The notes beneath the pieces were generated by a model. The model worked only from the letters and a program-made list of their open reading frames with translations. It had not been told where the DNA came from and did no database searches. Positions 9,450 through 19,741 of a stretch of DNA of 42,319 bases are shown here, one piece after another. The number at the start of each line of letters is the position of its first letter. Within the stretch, counting starts at the first letter, position 1. A program made the position numbers and the translations under genes. Location: the NCBI GenBank assembly GCA_001931905.2, contig MSJI02000845.1:61661-103979 (forward strand), given 5' to 3'. Origin of the DNA: Cladosporium sp. IMV 00045 (Eukaryota; Ascomycota; Dothideomycetes; Cladosporiales; Cladosporiaceae).

Positions 9450-11841
9450 AGCACGCTGTGTGCCTAATTTTCTTGCGCTCAAAAACCGACCACCGCCGTT
9501 CCCATGGCGGCAGACATTGCCCTTGCGGCGCTTCTCAAACGCGACTGAGGAGCGTCGGCCGGATGAAAGGGCGGCACCTCTGGACTCTTATGGATCAAAC
9601 CTTTCCGAGAACACATCGAGTGTAGCCGATGGATCTCAGGAGTCTCAGGGCGAGCAGGAGGGCAACGACGATGCGCTCGACTTTATCTTGGAGGGCTATG
9701 AAGCCCAACCTGCGCGTTCAACTGGCGCAGCGCGAAGAACGCGAATTGTTGATTCTTTGTCGGCATATGAGGCATACATGGAAGGTCAAAAATCGCAAGC
9801 TGCGCCGAAACGGAGGACTGGTCGCAGCGGCTCTGCAAGGACTCGGCCGGTGATAAAGAAACCACAGACGCTCAGCAGGAAGCCAATAAAACAACTTCCG
9901 GAGACAATACCCAGAAGGTATCGATTAGAGCATGCGCTCAGACAATCGCCGCGAGTTCCTAAACTTTGGGCCCGACCAAGATGGGTGTCGATTACTTCTA
10001 TGAGCCAGACTTCGGCTCACGCTCTGAGCAGAGTCTGGAATCACAACTACGCTATGGCGCAAAATGTGTATGATTCACATCAAAGAGAAGGCAAGATCAT
10101 GCAGGACACGCCAATGCTTGATCCACACGCGCCGGATTGGGTTGAAGCAGTTGCACAGCGCATGGCTGAGAATCAAGATCTAGATCTCAAATCTCTAGCA
10201 AGAGAGCACCACATGAATGTCCAACCCGTCTGGGCTCACATCGCACTTTGGATGCTTCATCATGATAAAGATTGCTTGGTGGAGTTTTTGCTGGCTACGG
10301 CCTCATCCGCCCCTGGCCTTTGGGTGGCAGACTCTTTGCAGGTGTTGGTCGCTCACTACACAAAGTCGCCCGGCGATAAGACCATACAGCAGATCCAGAA
10401 ATTGCACAAGATATTTTGCACGTTTGCAGAATCACCTAACGGGCAGCGTACTGAGTTTGACGGGCGATTCGTTCGCCTACTGCTGCCTTACTGTACACCT
10501 GCGCAAGTCAGCGACATGTATCGCGCGATCCGACTTGGAGAATTGAAAGTCCACAGAAACACTCTAATGCACCTCACTACCTATTTCGCAAAGCACGACC
10601 ATTTCCACCAGGCCCTGAATGTCCTCCTCGATGCACATGCGGCCGGTGCGCCCGTAAGGTCGTATGCATTCCGCAGCAATTGCACAACGCTGCTTCGAAA
10701 GTCCATGGAACAACCAGGAGGTCTTCGTGTCTGCTTGCGCATTGTGGACAACCTCGTCAAAATAGGGGTGCATTTCAACACTCGACTCTGCAATATCATC
10801 ATCCTAAACGCAGTCGAAGCGGGCGATCTGAAAACAGCACACGACATTTATCATTCGTTGGCAGAGCACAACATGAAGCCCGACGTGTATACGTTTGCTA
10901 TACTCCTCAAGGGCTGCAAACACGACATTGATAATGCCGATGCCCTCCAACAAACGATCACAGCAGCCATTGAGAAAGTCGGCATTTCGAAGAACGCTGT
11001 CCTTCCATGCGAAATTCTTCATTGCCTTGCTTTGCATCATACGCGCAATAACGGGGAAACTGCCTGGCCAACCATTTGCGAAGCCTATGCGGAAATCTAT
11101 GAGCTCGAGCCTATGGCACGCCTCGGCCTTCCCATGCCACCTACAATCATATCCAACCCTCGCGCAAAGACGCCCAGGCCCGCCCCAGCGCAAGCCATTG
11201 GCATCATGCTGCGCACCTATCTCCAGCTCGCGATCGACGGCCGCTTGTCCACCACCCGCCTGCAAAACATCTACAAGCACTACCAGCAGCTCGTAGCAAC
11301 CGACACCCAACCCTTCAGTTCCACGGCCAAATCCACCCACTGCTACAACGCCTTCCTCGCCGCTTTCACAAAGCGCAAGAGCACGCTGATCGACGCCGCG
11401 GGCGTCATCAAAGACATGCAGAAAGGCGCCGCCGCCTCGCCGCCCACGTCGCCCGCCCCGGACGTGCAGTCCTGGTCCATCTTCCTGCACGGCTTCACGC
11501 AGCACGGCAAGATGGCGCTGGCCGAGCAGGTCCTGACGCACATGCGCAAGCAGGGCCTCGAGCCCAACACTGTCACGTGGAACACGCTGCTGGCCGGGCA
11601 CGCTGGGCAGCAGAATTATGAGGGTACGCTGGACGCCATGCTTCGGTTGGACGCAACTGGTATGGCGTGGGACGAGTTCACTTATGGTGGTTTGAGGCGG
11701 TTTAGGGATTCGGTCAAGTTGAAGGAGCTGACGGACAGGAGAGGGGGCAATTTCCAGTTGGATTTCACGAGTGATTTGAAACACGGTCTGGGTGCGAGGT
11801 TGAACGAGGCTGCTCATGAGGCTGCTGAAGTGGCTGGGTAG
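9412..11841 (+). CDS. Mitochondrial pentatricopeptide-repeat protein
   Basis: This 809-residue protein is predicted to enter mitochondria. Its first 45 residues are rich in Arg, Leu and Ala with almost no acidic residues, and contain LRRFSN, a typical presequence cleavage context. PPR helices are visible around residues 415-500 (including NMKPDVYTFAILLKGCKH, with PDVYTF near 490) and 680-770 (PDVQSWSIFLHGF and LEPNTVTWNTLLAGH). PPR proteins bind organellar RNA; in fungi they serve mitochondrial RNA stability, processing or translation. I cannot assign a specific target. The frame is uninterrupted. The start at 9412 is the first ATG that keeps the presequence. It is transcribed divergently from cwf18. 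Confidence 0.85.
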   Translation: MHRCLLPHALPARARCVPNFLALKNRPPPFPWRQTLPLRRFSNATEERRPDERAAPLDSYGSNLSENTSSVADGSQESQGEQEGNDDALDFILEGYEAQPARSTGAARRTRIVDSLSAYEAYMEGQKSQAAPKRRTGRSGSARTRPVIKKPQTLSRKPIKQLPETIPRRYRLEHALRQSPRVPKLWARPRWVSITSMSQTSAHALSRVWNHNYAMAQNVYDSHQREGKIMQDTPMLDPHAPDWVEAVAQRMAENQDLDLKSLAREHHMNVQPVWAHIALWMLHHDKDCLVEFLLATASSAPGLWVADSLQVLVAHYTKSPGDKTIQQIQKLHKIFCTFAESPNGQRTEFDGRFVRLLLPYCTPAQVSDMYRAIRLGELKVHRNTLMHLTTYFAKHDHFHQALNVLLDAHAAGAPVRSYAFRSNCTTLLRKSMEQPGGLRVCLRIVDNLVKIGVHFNTRLCNIIILNAVEAGDLKTAHDIYHSLAEHNMKPDVYTFAILLKGCKHDIDNADALQQTITAAIEKVGISKNAVLPCEILHCLALHHTRNNGETAWPTICEAYAEIYELEPMARLGLPMPPTIISNPRAKTPRPAPAQAIGIMLRTYLQLAIDGRLSTTRLQNIYKHYQQLVATDTQPFSSTAKSTHCYNAFLAAFTKRKSTLIDAAGVIKDMQKGAAASPPTSPAPDVQSWSIFLHGFTQHGKMALAEQVLTHMRKQGLEPNTVTWNTLLAGHAGQQNYEGTLDAMLRLDATGMAWDEFTYGGLRRFRDSVKLKELTDRRGGNFQLDFTSDLKHGLGARLNEAAHEAAEVAG

Positions 11842-12425
11842 GCAGTCCTTGGAGAGGGAATTTCTGCGACTTGCTCCGGTGTTTTTAGCTAGCGATTCAG
11901 GTGATGATCATGTTGTATAGTATTGTGAATATTGTAAAAGTATACGAATGAATCTGACATCACTGCTGTCATGTTTAGATGACTTTTCCAACTACAATTG
12001 CGAACCTCTTCGAGCTTGGACAGGCAATGTCTGCTCAACAGCTTTTTACACTTACGTGGATACATGTACTCACAGCACACCATAATCCACTCAGGCCAGC
12101 AGCATGGTCTTCTAGCAATCACGCGAAGTCCTTTGATGAAATCATTTATTAACATCAGGCCGGTTCCCATTCACAACTGTCAGCGGAAATCGACACGCGC
12201 ATCGATAGGGTAGATAGGGTTAGGGTAGATAAGATCTCATCACCCAGCTCCACCTCCGCTTCCTCGCTTGAGACTTTTCTTTTCATCCGACCGAGCTTCC
12301 ATCAGCGCAAGACTTCACCAAAAAATATATTACCCAAGCGCCAAAGCGCCGCGCAACTCGGCGCAAATACACAAGGAAAAAATAAAGGACACACACACAG
12401 ATCACACAGACACAACGTAGCAACC
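11842..12425. other. Intergenic, 3' of PPR gene and promoter of mpp10
   Basis: This stretch has no credible protein frame. It carries the 3' end of the PPR transcript and the promoter of mpp10, including a TTAGGG-rich element at 12204-12234 and an A-rich, pyrimidine-poor leader just before the ATG. Confidence 0.6.
12204..12234 (+). promoter_or_regulatory. Telobox-like TTAGGG/TAGGGTAGA cluster upstream of mpp10
   Basis: Three TAGGGT words lie in tandem with a full TTAGGG at 12220-12225, about 200 bp before the Mpp10 start. TTAGGG is the site of Tbf1-type factors, which in several fungi control ribosomal-protein and snoRNA genes (family knowledge). Mpp10 acts in ribosome biogenesis, so a regulatory role is a reasonable inference. 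Confidence 0.45.
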
Positions 12426-14537
12426 ATGGCCACAACCCAACCACCCCCCAACGCCTTCCTCCACACCCTAACCAGCACCCCCGAAACCTTCCTCCAGCCC
12501 AACCTCCCCCTGCACACCGACGCGCTCGCCTACCTGAAAAACGCCCTCGACCCCATCGCGCTAGATGTCAGCGCGACGCAGCAGGCGCGGCTTCTGGAAG
12601 CGCGCAAGAAGCGCAAGCGCGGCGAGGCCGCGGGTGAAGATGAGGAAGAAGTGCTCAGGTTGAAGCAGGTGCATACGCAGGGTTTTGCCGCGGAGCAGGT
12701 TTGGGAGCAGGTTAGGAGGGTGCTGGGTGCGGTGGGGAGGGAGGTTGAGAGTGCGATCGAGGGGGCGGAGGGGAGGGAGGCGGAGTTGGACGGTAGTGAT
12801 GATGGGGAAGAGGGGGAGGAGGATGAGGAGAGTGAGTTGGGAGAGGAGGGTGTGGATTGGACTTATGATGGTGTGGATGATGGAGAGGATAAGGAGGCCA
12901 GTGAGGATGAAGATGAAGCGTTTGCTGGTGAGGACGATTATCAGGATGAGGACGTTGATATGGGAAGCGATGCGTATGATGAGGAAGAGTGTCTTGGAGA
13001 GGAGGAACCTGCGGAGGAGTTCGTCGAGGACAAGTTTGGATTGAACGACGGGTTCTTCTCTATCGATGACTTCAACAAGCAGTCAGAGTTTATGGAGCAG
13101 CAGGATGCTCGTGGAGATGATGATGGTGGTGCTAGTGACGAGGAAGATATCGACTGGGATGCCGACCCTTCGACTATGGCACAGGGTGCTCCTGGCCCTG
13201 CTAGTGCGGCTGGCGAAGAATCCGAATCTGAAGACGAAGAAGACGGACCCACATTCGGTGACCCTGACGCGCCTAGCGAAGATGAGGATGATGTCGACGC
13301 CGATGACATGGACATTGGTGGCATGGGCCTGGGCAACACGAACAACGTCATGTACAAAGACTTCTTCGCGCCACCCGCTCAGAAGCAGAGGAAAAATAAG
13401 AAGGGACGACCAAACCCGCACAACTTCCCTGCAAAGTCTGCAACTCAGGATGAGGATGACAAAGACGACGATCAGGGTGACGACATGAATCGCACAATGG
13501 AGACTGTTCACCGCGATTTGTTCGAGGACGAGTCGGAAGAGGAAGATGAGCATGATCGGGAAGACCTCGACCCTGCTGACCCCAGATCGAGACGTTCGGC
13601 ACACGAGCGACGGAGAGCTGCCATTCAAGAGGAGATCCGCAAGCTCGAAGCCGCCAACGTCGCAAAGCGAGAGTGGACTTTGTCTGGTGAAGCCAGAGCA
13701 GCCGACAGACCCATGAACTCTCTACTGGAAGAGGACCTCGACTTCGAGCGCACCGGCAAGCCTGTCCCTGTCATCACTGCCGAGGTCAGCGAAAGCCTGG
13801 AAGAGCTCATCAAGCGCCGCATTCTCGCGCACGACTTCCAAGACATCATCCGCAGACGCCCCGACGACCTCGCCACTGGAAACGGCCGCCGAGGCCAACT
13901 CGACTTCGAGCTCGACAACAACAAGAGCAAGAAGGGTCTCGCCGAAGAGTACGAGGAAGAGCACCTTCGCAACACCGATCCCAACTACGTCGACGCCAAA
14001 GATGAGAAGCAGGCCAAGGAAGAGAAAGAAATCGAAGCCCTCTGGCGCGAGGTCTCCGCCAACCTCGACAGCCTCAGCTCCTGGCACTTCAAGCCCAAGC
14101 GTCCCGAAGCGCAGCTCGACATCCGCGTCGACGCACCCACCATCACGATGGAAGACGCCCGGCCTAACGCTGGTGGCGAAGTCGCTGGCGCCAGCCAGCT
14201 CGCTCCGCAGGAGATTTACAAGGCTGGCGAAGCGGCCAAGGGCAACGGTGCTGAGGTCGTTGGCAAGAGTGGGCTACCTGCTGGTCGCGAGGAGCTTACC
14301 AGGGAGGAGAAGAAGCGCAGACGCAACAGGGAGAAGGAGAGGAGCCGCAAGGCTGGTGCCAACGCTCCTGCGAAGACGGAGAGCGAGGGTCACAAGAAGA
14401 ACAAAGACATGCTTGGTGATTTGAAGAAGGGTGGTGTCAAGGTCATTGGCAAGAAGGGTGAGATGAAGGATGTTGAGGGCAACAAGGTGAAGAGTGGAGA
14501 TGGTGGCTCGCAGGGTGCGTCGAGATTTAAGCTGTAG
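12426..14537 (+). CDS. mpp10: U3 snoRNP protein Mpp10
   Basis: This 703-residue protein is Mpp10, a U3 small nucleolar RNP component that works with Imp3 and Imp4 in the small-subunit processome for 18S rRNA maturation in the nucleolus. Recognisable parts: an N-terminal helical segment, a very acidic region (about 120-300), the conserved GLNDGFFSIDDFN (about 203), MYKDFFAPP (about 308), and the C-terminal Mpp10 core from about 390 with ERTGKPVPVITAEVSESLEELIKRRI and SSWHFKPKRPE. The tail is rich in Lys and Arg (EEKKRRRNREKERSRK). The start is at an ATG in the context ACCATGG. No intron is needed. Length is in the usual range of fungal Mpp10. Confidence 0.95.
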   Translation: MATTQPPPNAFLHTLTSTPETFLQPNLPLHTDALAYLKNALDPIALDVSATQQARLLEARKKRKRGEAAGEDEEEVLRLKQVHTQGFAAEQVWEQVRRVLGAVGREVESAIEGAEGREAELDGSDDGEEGEEDEESELGEEGVDWTYDGVDDGEDKEASEDEDEAFAGEDDYQDEDVDMGSDAYDEEECLGEEEPAEEFVEDKFGLNDGFFSIDDFNKQSEFMEQQDARGDDDGGASDEEDIDWDADPSTMAQGAPGPASAAGEESESEDEEDGPTFGDPDAPSEDEDDVDADDMDIGGMGLGNTNNVMYKDFFAPPAQKQRKNKKGRPNPHNFPAKSATQDEDDKDDDQGDDMNRTMETVHRDLFEDESEEEDEHDREDLDPADPRSRRSAHERRRAAIQEEIRKLEAANVAKREWTLSGEARAADRPMNSLLEEDLDFERTGKPVPVITAEVSESLEELIKRRILAHDFQDIIRRRPDDLATGNGRRGQLDFELDNNKSKKGLAEEYEEEHLRNTDPNYVDAKDEKQAKEEKEIEALWREVSANLDSLSSWHFKPKRPEAQLDIRVDAPTITMEDARPNAGGEVAGASQLAPQEIYKAGEAAKGNGAEVVGKSGLPAGREELTREEKKRRRNREKERSRKAGANAPAKTESEGHKKNKDMLGDLKKGGVKVIGKKGEMKDVEGNKVKSGDGGSQGASRFKL

Positions 14538-15206
14538 AGGAGGAAGAATACAAGGAAGAGGATGAATAAGCAGTTGGCTAGGTCTTATTACTGTACTACA
14601 TGTATCATTTCTGAAGATCTGCCTGAGGATGACCTTTATGTTGCCTGGTAGCCTGGATAGCTGACTAGTATACCGTCTATCACATGCTAGAAAGAGAGGC
14701 GTGATTCGATGCATGAGGTCTGGTGAACCCAAGTCTGGCGCTAGTGACGCATCTGCGTGGGGAAGGTACGATCCAATGCGCTCCTTCCCTCGACGCCCGC
14801 TGTAAGCTAGCTACTAACGTTAAACGAGAAGCTATAACGGCTCCCGCAATATATCGCCTGCGCTTCCTACACACGCTCTCTCACCTGTACACACACAACA
14901 CGCAAACACACTTCGCTCTGCCGGTCTAGCCCATAGACACCCCAGACATCATCGCTGTGCTCGCAGTTGCCGCTGCCTACTACTGTTCTTCTTGCTGCCT
15001 ACCAGGCCTCGTTCTCACTGACCTTCCTCACCAGAGTCCCTAGGATAACCCCGCCGGCACATACCTCACTCCCCTCACCTCACCACCACAACACCAAGAA
15101 ACCCGCCGCCAGGGTACGCAGAACGACTGCCGGCTACTGCACCTCCCAACGGCTTTATGGAGCGCCTATACAGGCAGCTCCATAGAAAGCCTTGAACACC
15201 AACATC
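14538..15206. other. Intergenic, promoter of mitochondrial carrier
   Basis: No credible protein frame. The stretch before the carrier start is rich in CA and CT words (14870-15110), as expected for a fungal 5' region. No repeat or RNA gene seen. Confidence 0.55.
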
Positions 15207-16326
15207 ATGCCGGACCAAACCAGCATCCTATCCTTCCGCCTAAGCAGTGACGCAAAACAATGGGCCAAAAAATATCGCACGGAGATCTCGGCGTCCACCT
15301 CCAGCGTCCTTAGTACGTTCGCTGCGTTCCCACTGGATTTCGCCAAAAGCCGTATGCAAAGCTACGACACCACGTTCACATCCACAGTAAAAGATGCATA
15401 CAAGGCGGAGGGTCTGCGTGCTTTCTGGCGCGGTGTCTGGCCGCCAATGATCAGCGTCACCGTGGTCCGCACTATCTCCTTCAGCCTCTACCAACGCGCT
15501 AAGTACGCGGCGGACAGTGGCATTACGAAGATGACTGGCAAAAGCCCATTGGCCATGGCGAACGCTCCCAACAGCTACCCGAACCTCTACACCCTCGCAT
15601 GCTTTAGCTCGGCCGGCGCTGTTGCGGGCGCATTCATTACCACAATCTCCTGCCCGTTTGAGCTCACCAAGCTGAATGAGCAACTCGCGGGCAAGATGCT
15701 GCGCGAAGCCAACCTGGCCAAAGAGGCCGCCATCAAAGCTGGAAAGCCTCCGCCACCGCCGCCTGCCGTCGACCTGCACAAGACTGGCTCCATGCATACC
15801 GCGCGCCGTCTAATCAGCGAACGTGGAATCTCTGGTCTCTACTCTGGCTACCGCCTTCACCTGCTGCGTGACACCATCGGCACCGCGATTTACTTCATGA
15901 CATATGAGAGTGCCAAGCAACTTCTGGCAAACGCAAGAGGACGCGAGCCTACCAGCCCGTACGCCGTGGTAGTTGCAGGAGGTCTCTGTGGAATAGTATC
16001 CTGGGCCTGCATCTACCCGATCGACGTGGCAAAGACGCTCTATCAGAAGGCGCTGCTTTCAGCTGGCGGAACCACCGCGAAGAGACCGCCGATCAAGTTC
16101 TTCCATTTCGGTTCATATAGAGGTAAGTTTTGTCCCGAGCTTCCCTCCAGTCGTATAAAGCAATGTTCCCTACCTTCATACAAAGTTTCAATACTGACCG
16201 TCCCGACCATCAGCAGGCCTCGGCGTCTCAGTACTCCGCTCTTGCGTCGTCAACATGATCTTCTTCAGCAACTTCGAAATGATGAAGAAGCGCATCAACG
16301 TTTTGGACGTTGACTCGGACGACTAG
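15207..16326 (+). CDS. Mitochondrial carrier protein (SLC25 family)
   Basis: Exons 15207-16122 and 16217-16326 give 341 residues; the 94-bp intron starts GTAAGT and ends CAG. The three signature motifs of inner-membrane carriers are all intact: PLDFAK (42-47), PFELTK (150-155) and PIDVAK (271-276), each at the end of the first helix of a repeat, with a final helix reading GLGVSVLRSCVVNMIFF after the intron. A Pro-rich loop (PPPPPP, 181-186) lies in the second repeat. The start is the first ATG of the frame. Substrate is unknown; it looks nearest to amino-acid or carnitine-type carriers, but this is weak. The acceptor is a CAGCAG pair, so two products differing by one residue are possible. Confidence 0.88.
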
Positions 16327-17750
16327 AGGTGTGCACGAGATACCCTTCCACGGAAGTATACGACACTACAAAATCAGTACAAGCGTCATGAGAACGCTAT
16401 ACGCCCGAGCACCAAATTCCTGACCACCACTCCCAAAGCCATGGCATGGGGAAGTCACACGCCTTTGATTCTGCATTTGACCCTGGATTAGCGACGAGCA
16501 CGCGAAGGCTATTGCACTACACCACGACCATCAACATGCACCACATGGGAGAAGCAAGAAAAGGTCCTCACACAGCACGTGAAGACACATTTGGCTCGGG
16601 ACACTTGGGTTAGCAAAGAGAACAGCATGATTATGGTCACGGACATGGTTATCGACATGGATATGGGCAAGGGAATGGGAAACGCGCAGGAAAACGATTT
16701 CCCTCCTTCTTCACTTGGCCCAAGTTGCATAGCACACAGCACAGATGCTTCAGGAAAACATGGACGGAAAAAGACGGCCATTGGAATTGCAACTGCACTT
16801 GCACTCCTGTAAATGCAATGCACATAGCCCTTTTTCTTCTTTTACTTTAGGAAAACTCACAATTCAGGAAAATACTTCACATTCAAGCACTGTTTCATTT
16901 CTCTATAGAACTTGCTGCTGTTTTCTCTGTGCGTACATCCAAGGATCTGCTGGGCTTAGGTGAAAGCAAAACTACCTTACCTAGGTCCTCACGTACGACC
17001 GGTGCCTTCTGCAGCAGGCAAACACATTCCAACCACGAACGACGTCGCCTTTCCTTTCAAGCTCTCGGGTGATGCATTGAAGTGAAACATACACCGTCTC
17101 TCCCCACGCTTATGCTCGTCTCACACACCCCCACGGTTTCAGCTGTAAGGCAAACCTATGCACGTATGCGGCGAGGTTGCGATGCTTGTGAGGTTGGGAG
17201 AATGCAGCATCTGAATGAGGCATCTTCATGTCAGATTCATTGTCAGAGGTACGGACGCTACATGAAGTTTTAAGAGCCAAAACCATCGGGACAAAGCAGG
17301 ATTGAAGGCAGGCAAAGCAATGGAACGAAGGAAATCAAGTCACCAGGCTTAAAGCGCCTAACGGTCCTCCATGATCATCGTGATCACCCCCTCTGTCGAT
17401 CTATCCCAATCTGCAGCAGAAGGAAGCTTTTAGTAAGAAGCTGCTCGAGTACGAGAAAGACGAAAGAGCTCGTTTGAAAATTCGCGAGCTACCTGGTCCA
17501 ATACTGAAGTGCCTACTTGTAGCTTTTCAGATAGCTTCACAGAGTTCGGCCTGACGTTTGGTGATTGTATGGATCGAAGAAAAGCTTGGAGATAGCCAAG
17601 CTCGCCAAGTTCGAGCCAACTCATAGATTTATCGGTCACGAAGCAAAAAGAGCACATTTCGCGAATGTAGCAAAACAAAACATCGACATTCCAAACCATT
17701 AGGGTATCCCAATTACCACCTCCGTCCCAAAAAGCAAAAGAACAAGTCAT
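16327..17750. other. 1.4-kb stretch without recognised gene
   Basis: Frames here are short and look random. The region includes the 3' end of the carrier transcript. Nothing resembling a repeat, known RNA or protein domain was seen before the tRNA at 17751. Confidence 0.5.
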
Positions 17751-17854
17751 TCCGACGCGGGGAATTGAACCCCGGCCTTGTCGGCACTGATCTTTCTCGT
17801 CGAAGACAAGCGAAGAATGAGAGCGACAAATCCTAGCCACTAGACCACATCGGA
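17751..17854 (-). tRNA. tRNA-Glu (CTC) with a 33-nt intron
   Basis: Reading the minus strand, a 7-bp acceptor stem TCCGATG/CGTCGGA (one T-G pair), a D arm, anticodon stem TGTCG/CGACA, a 4-nt variable region and a T arm (CGGGG, TTCAATT, CCCCG) fold into a 71-nt tRNA. The anticodon loop reads CTCTCA plus C with anticodon CTC at 17819-17821, so it is glutamate. A 33-nt intron (17785-17817) sits right after position 37, the canonical nuclear tRNA intron site. The CCA end is not encoded, as expected for a eukaryote. Confidence 0.93.
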
Positions 17855-17978
17855 TTGATGTCTATGTGAATGAGGTGGCTGCCCTAGTAATTTGAGCGGC
17901 GAGAGGGAAGGAGCGACCCAGCGCGCCTTCCAGATTAAACCCGATGTAAGTGATCAACCGCCAAAACTTCGCGACAAA

Positions 17979-19289
17979 TCAAGTCAGCGCTCTCCCGGCA
18001 ATACTCAACAGCCACGCCGCGTCTTCCCACACCCCGACTCTCTGCCTATCATCCCCGGGTGCGGGAGGCGGAGGCGGTGGCGGCATTGCCCTCCTTCTAC
18101 CCCCTTCCTCGCCCTCACGATCTGTCTCTTGCCCGCTTTCTTCGCTGTCTCCACCAGCGAACCACCCAACCCCGGCAATGCGTTCGAAAATGCCGCCAAA
18201 ACCGATCGAAGGGCTCTGAGCCAGATTTTTCAGCTCTAACTCGTCGGCTTCATCGTTCGCGGCTCCGCCTTCGGTGTCGTCTTCGCTTTCCTCAGCGATG
18301 AGGTCCCGTCCACCGTCTCGTGAGTCACCTGCACCAAGGTTGTCGAAGTAGCTCGTTGCGCCTTCGACGTTGCTTGTGGCGAGGGGCGTGCGCAGATTAG
18401 TGAGACTGCCGCGTCGACTTGTCCTGCGGCTTCCTGAGCGGCTGCCGAAGCGACTGCCCCATCTGTTCGCTGTCGGGCTCGAAGGTGAGAGTGTGCCGGT
18501 TTTGCGAGGAGTGGTCAATTGTGCTGTCGCGGCGAGCTCTTCGTAGCCTTCGTCGTCTACGTCATCTTCGTCGGAAGATGGCAATGCTAATGCTGTGGCA
18601 GAGTTGCGCGAGCTTAGGAAGGTCTGTCCGCGCGCTTCTTCGAGCAGCGCTTTGGTTGTGTTGTTGGCGTGCGATAGCCAGTCTTCCTCGGCGTTCGTGG
18701 TCATTCTCATTTTGCTGCGCATCCGCGGCGTGTTTGGTGATCCTGTCCGCTCTTTGGAGGTGCCAGTCGTTTCGAGCTGAGCTGCACGCCATATCCGGAG
18801 AGGCGTTGGCGGTTCTGATGGTCAAGGCCTAATGCAGCCTCGCTCTTCGCTTTGGTAATCCCACTGCCATCTTTCCTCGGCTGTAGGACTTCCTCCCTAG
18901 CGCTCGCAGGATAGACGATGGTCACGTCTGCCGCGGGCACGGTATCGTCATACAACGAACCTCGTCTACTCAGACCGCCTCCAAGGTGTCGCCGGCTCGA
19001 GCTCCTGCTCAGGATCCCAGGCGATGTCGGTGCAGATCTGCCTTGCATATATGTAGGATGATGACGGGCGAATGTCATATCTGCAGCTTCCTCGTACGGA
19101 CTGCGAGGCGCGCCACCATGTTGCGGTCTGTTATTATCTGGGACGAAGCGCGTTGAGAGTGGTGCGAGGCGCAGGTTGGCGAGATTGGTTGTGCTGCGCT
19201 TCTTGTTGCGGGAGGATGATCTTGAGGTTGACTATATGTGTTTGTTAGCTATATATCGCCAGGAAGCAGTCTTGACAAAGTCATACCAT
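17979..19289 (-). CDS. DUF3984-like conserved fungal protein, frame broken once
   Basis: The ATG at 19289-19287 is followed directly by a 55-bp intron (19232-19286, GTATGA to TAG with GCTAAC branch), after which the protein continues as STSRSSSRNKKRSTTNLANL. Features like those I recall of the DUF3984 family: YMQGRSAPTSPGILSRSSSR, GITKAKSEAALGL, a WLSHANN...EARGQTFLSSRNS segment, and an end reading WEDAAWLLSIAGRAL. The reading frame shifts between about 18830 and 18720: upstream residues run in one frame and WLSHANN onward in another, with no GT-AG intron that fits. One missing base would join the frames to about 418 residues. The function is unknown; the protein is Ser/Arg-rich with no membrane segment. 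The family name is from memory and needs checking. Confidence 0.65.
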
Positions 19290-19741
19290 TGTTTCTGCTT
19301 CCTTTGCAGAGAGGTGTAGTCAAAAGAGACGGGAAGGTAAATGTTGAGACGAGAACAACACACCTTACCCCAGAATCCAAACCCCGCGCGCGACCCCCAG
19401 AAACGGATGGCGCGGCTTTTGACATGTGAAGCCGAGTTTCGGCAAGTTTAGGATTAGGAGATGGGCGATATGATAAACAAAGTACATGTATACCTATCTT
19501 GAATGTATATCATTGGCGCGATATTGGCTTTGGGATACAGAGAAGAAAGCGGTGAACAGCGAAATGTAACGCGAAGAGTCATGTGATGTGGTATATTCCT
19601 TGATCAGTTCAATATCATTGCTGATCGAACGCTATTGTAAGCTGTAAACAAAAGGTCATATGATTCGTATCTACAAGTCATGGTTCATGAAGACATCCAA
19701 CATTTAGCTCAGATCAAAGGCCACAACGTCAGCCCTCAGGA
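19290..19741. other. Intergenic between the DUF3984-like gene and GPI protein
   Basis: This holds the promoter of the DUF3984-like gene on one side and the 3' end of the GPI-protein gene on the other. No protein frame or RNA seen. Confidence 0.5.

Noticed and set aside
10804..11817. 337-codon reverse frame opposite the PPR gene
   Set aside because: The PPR repeats on the plus strand explain the sequence; the reverse frame looks like a shadow.
13083..13628. 181-codon reverse frame opposite mpp10
   Set aside because: It is the complement of an acidic coding stretch, which commonly gives long open reverse frames rich in Ile, Val, Leu and Ser.
17430..17840. 136-codon reverse frame
   Set aside because: It overlaps the tRNA-Glu gene and has no protein character.
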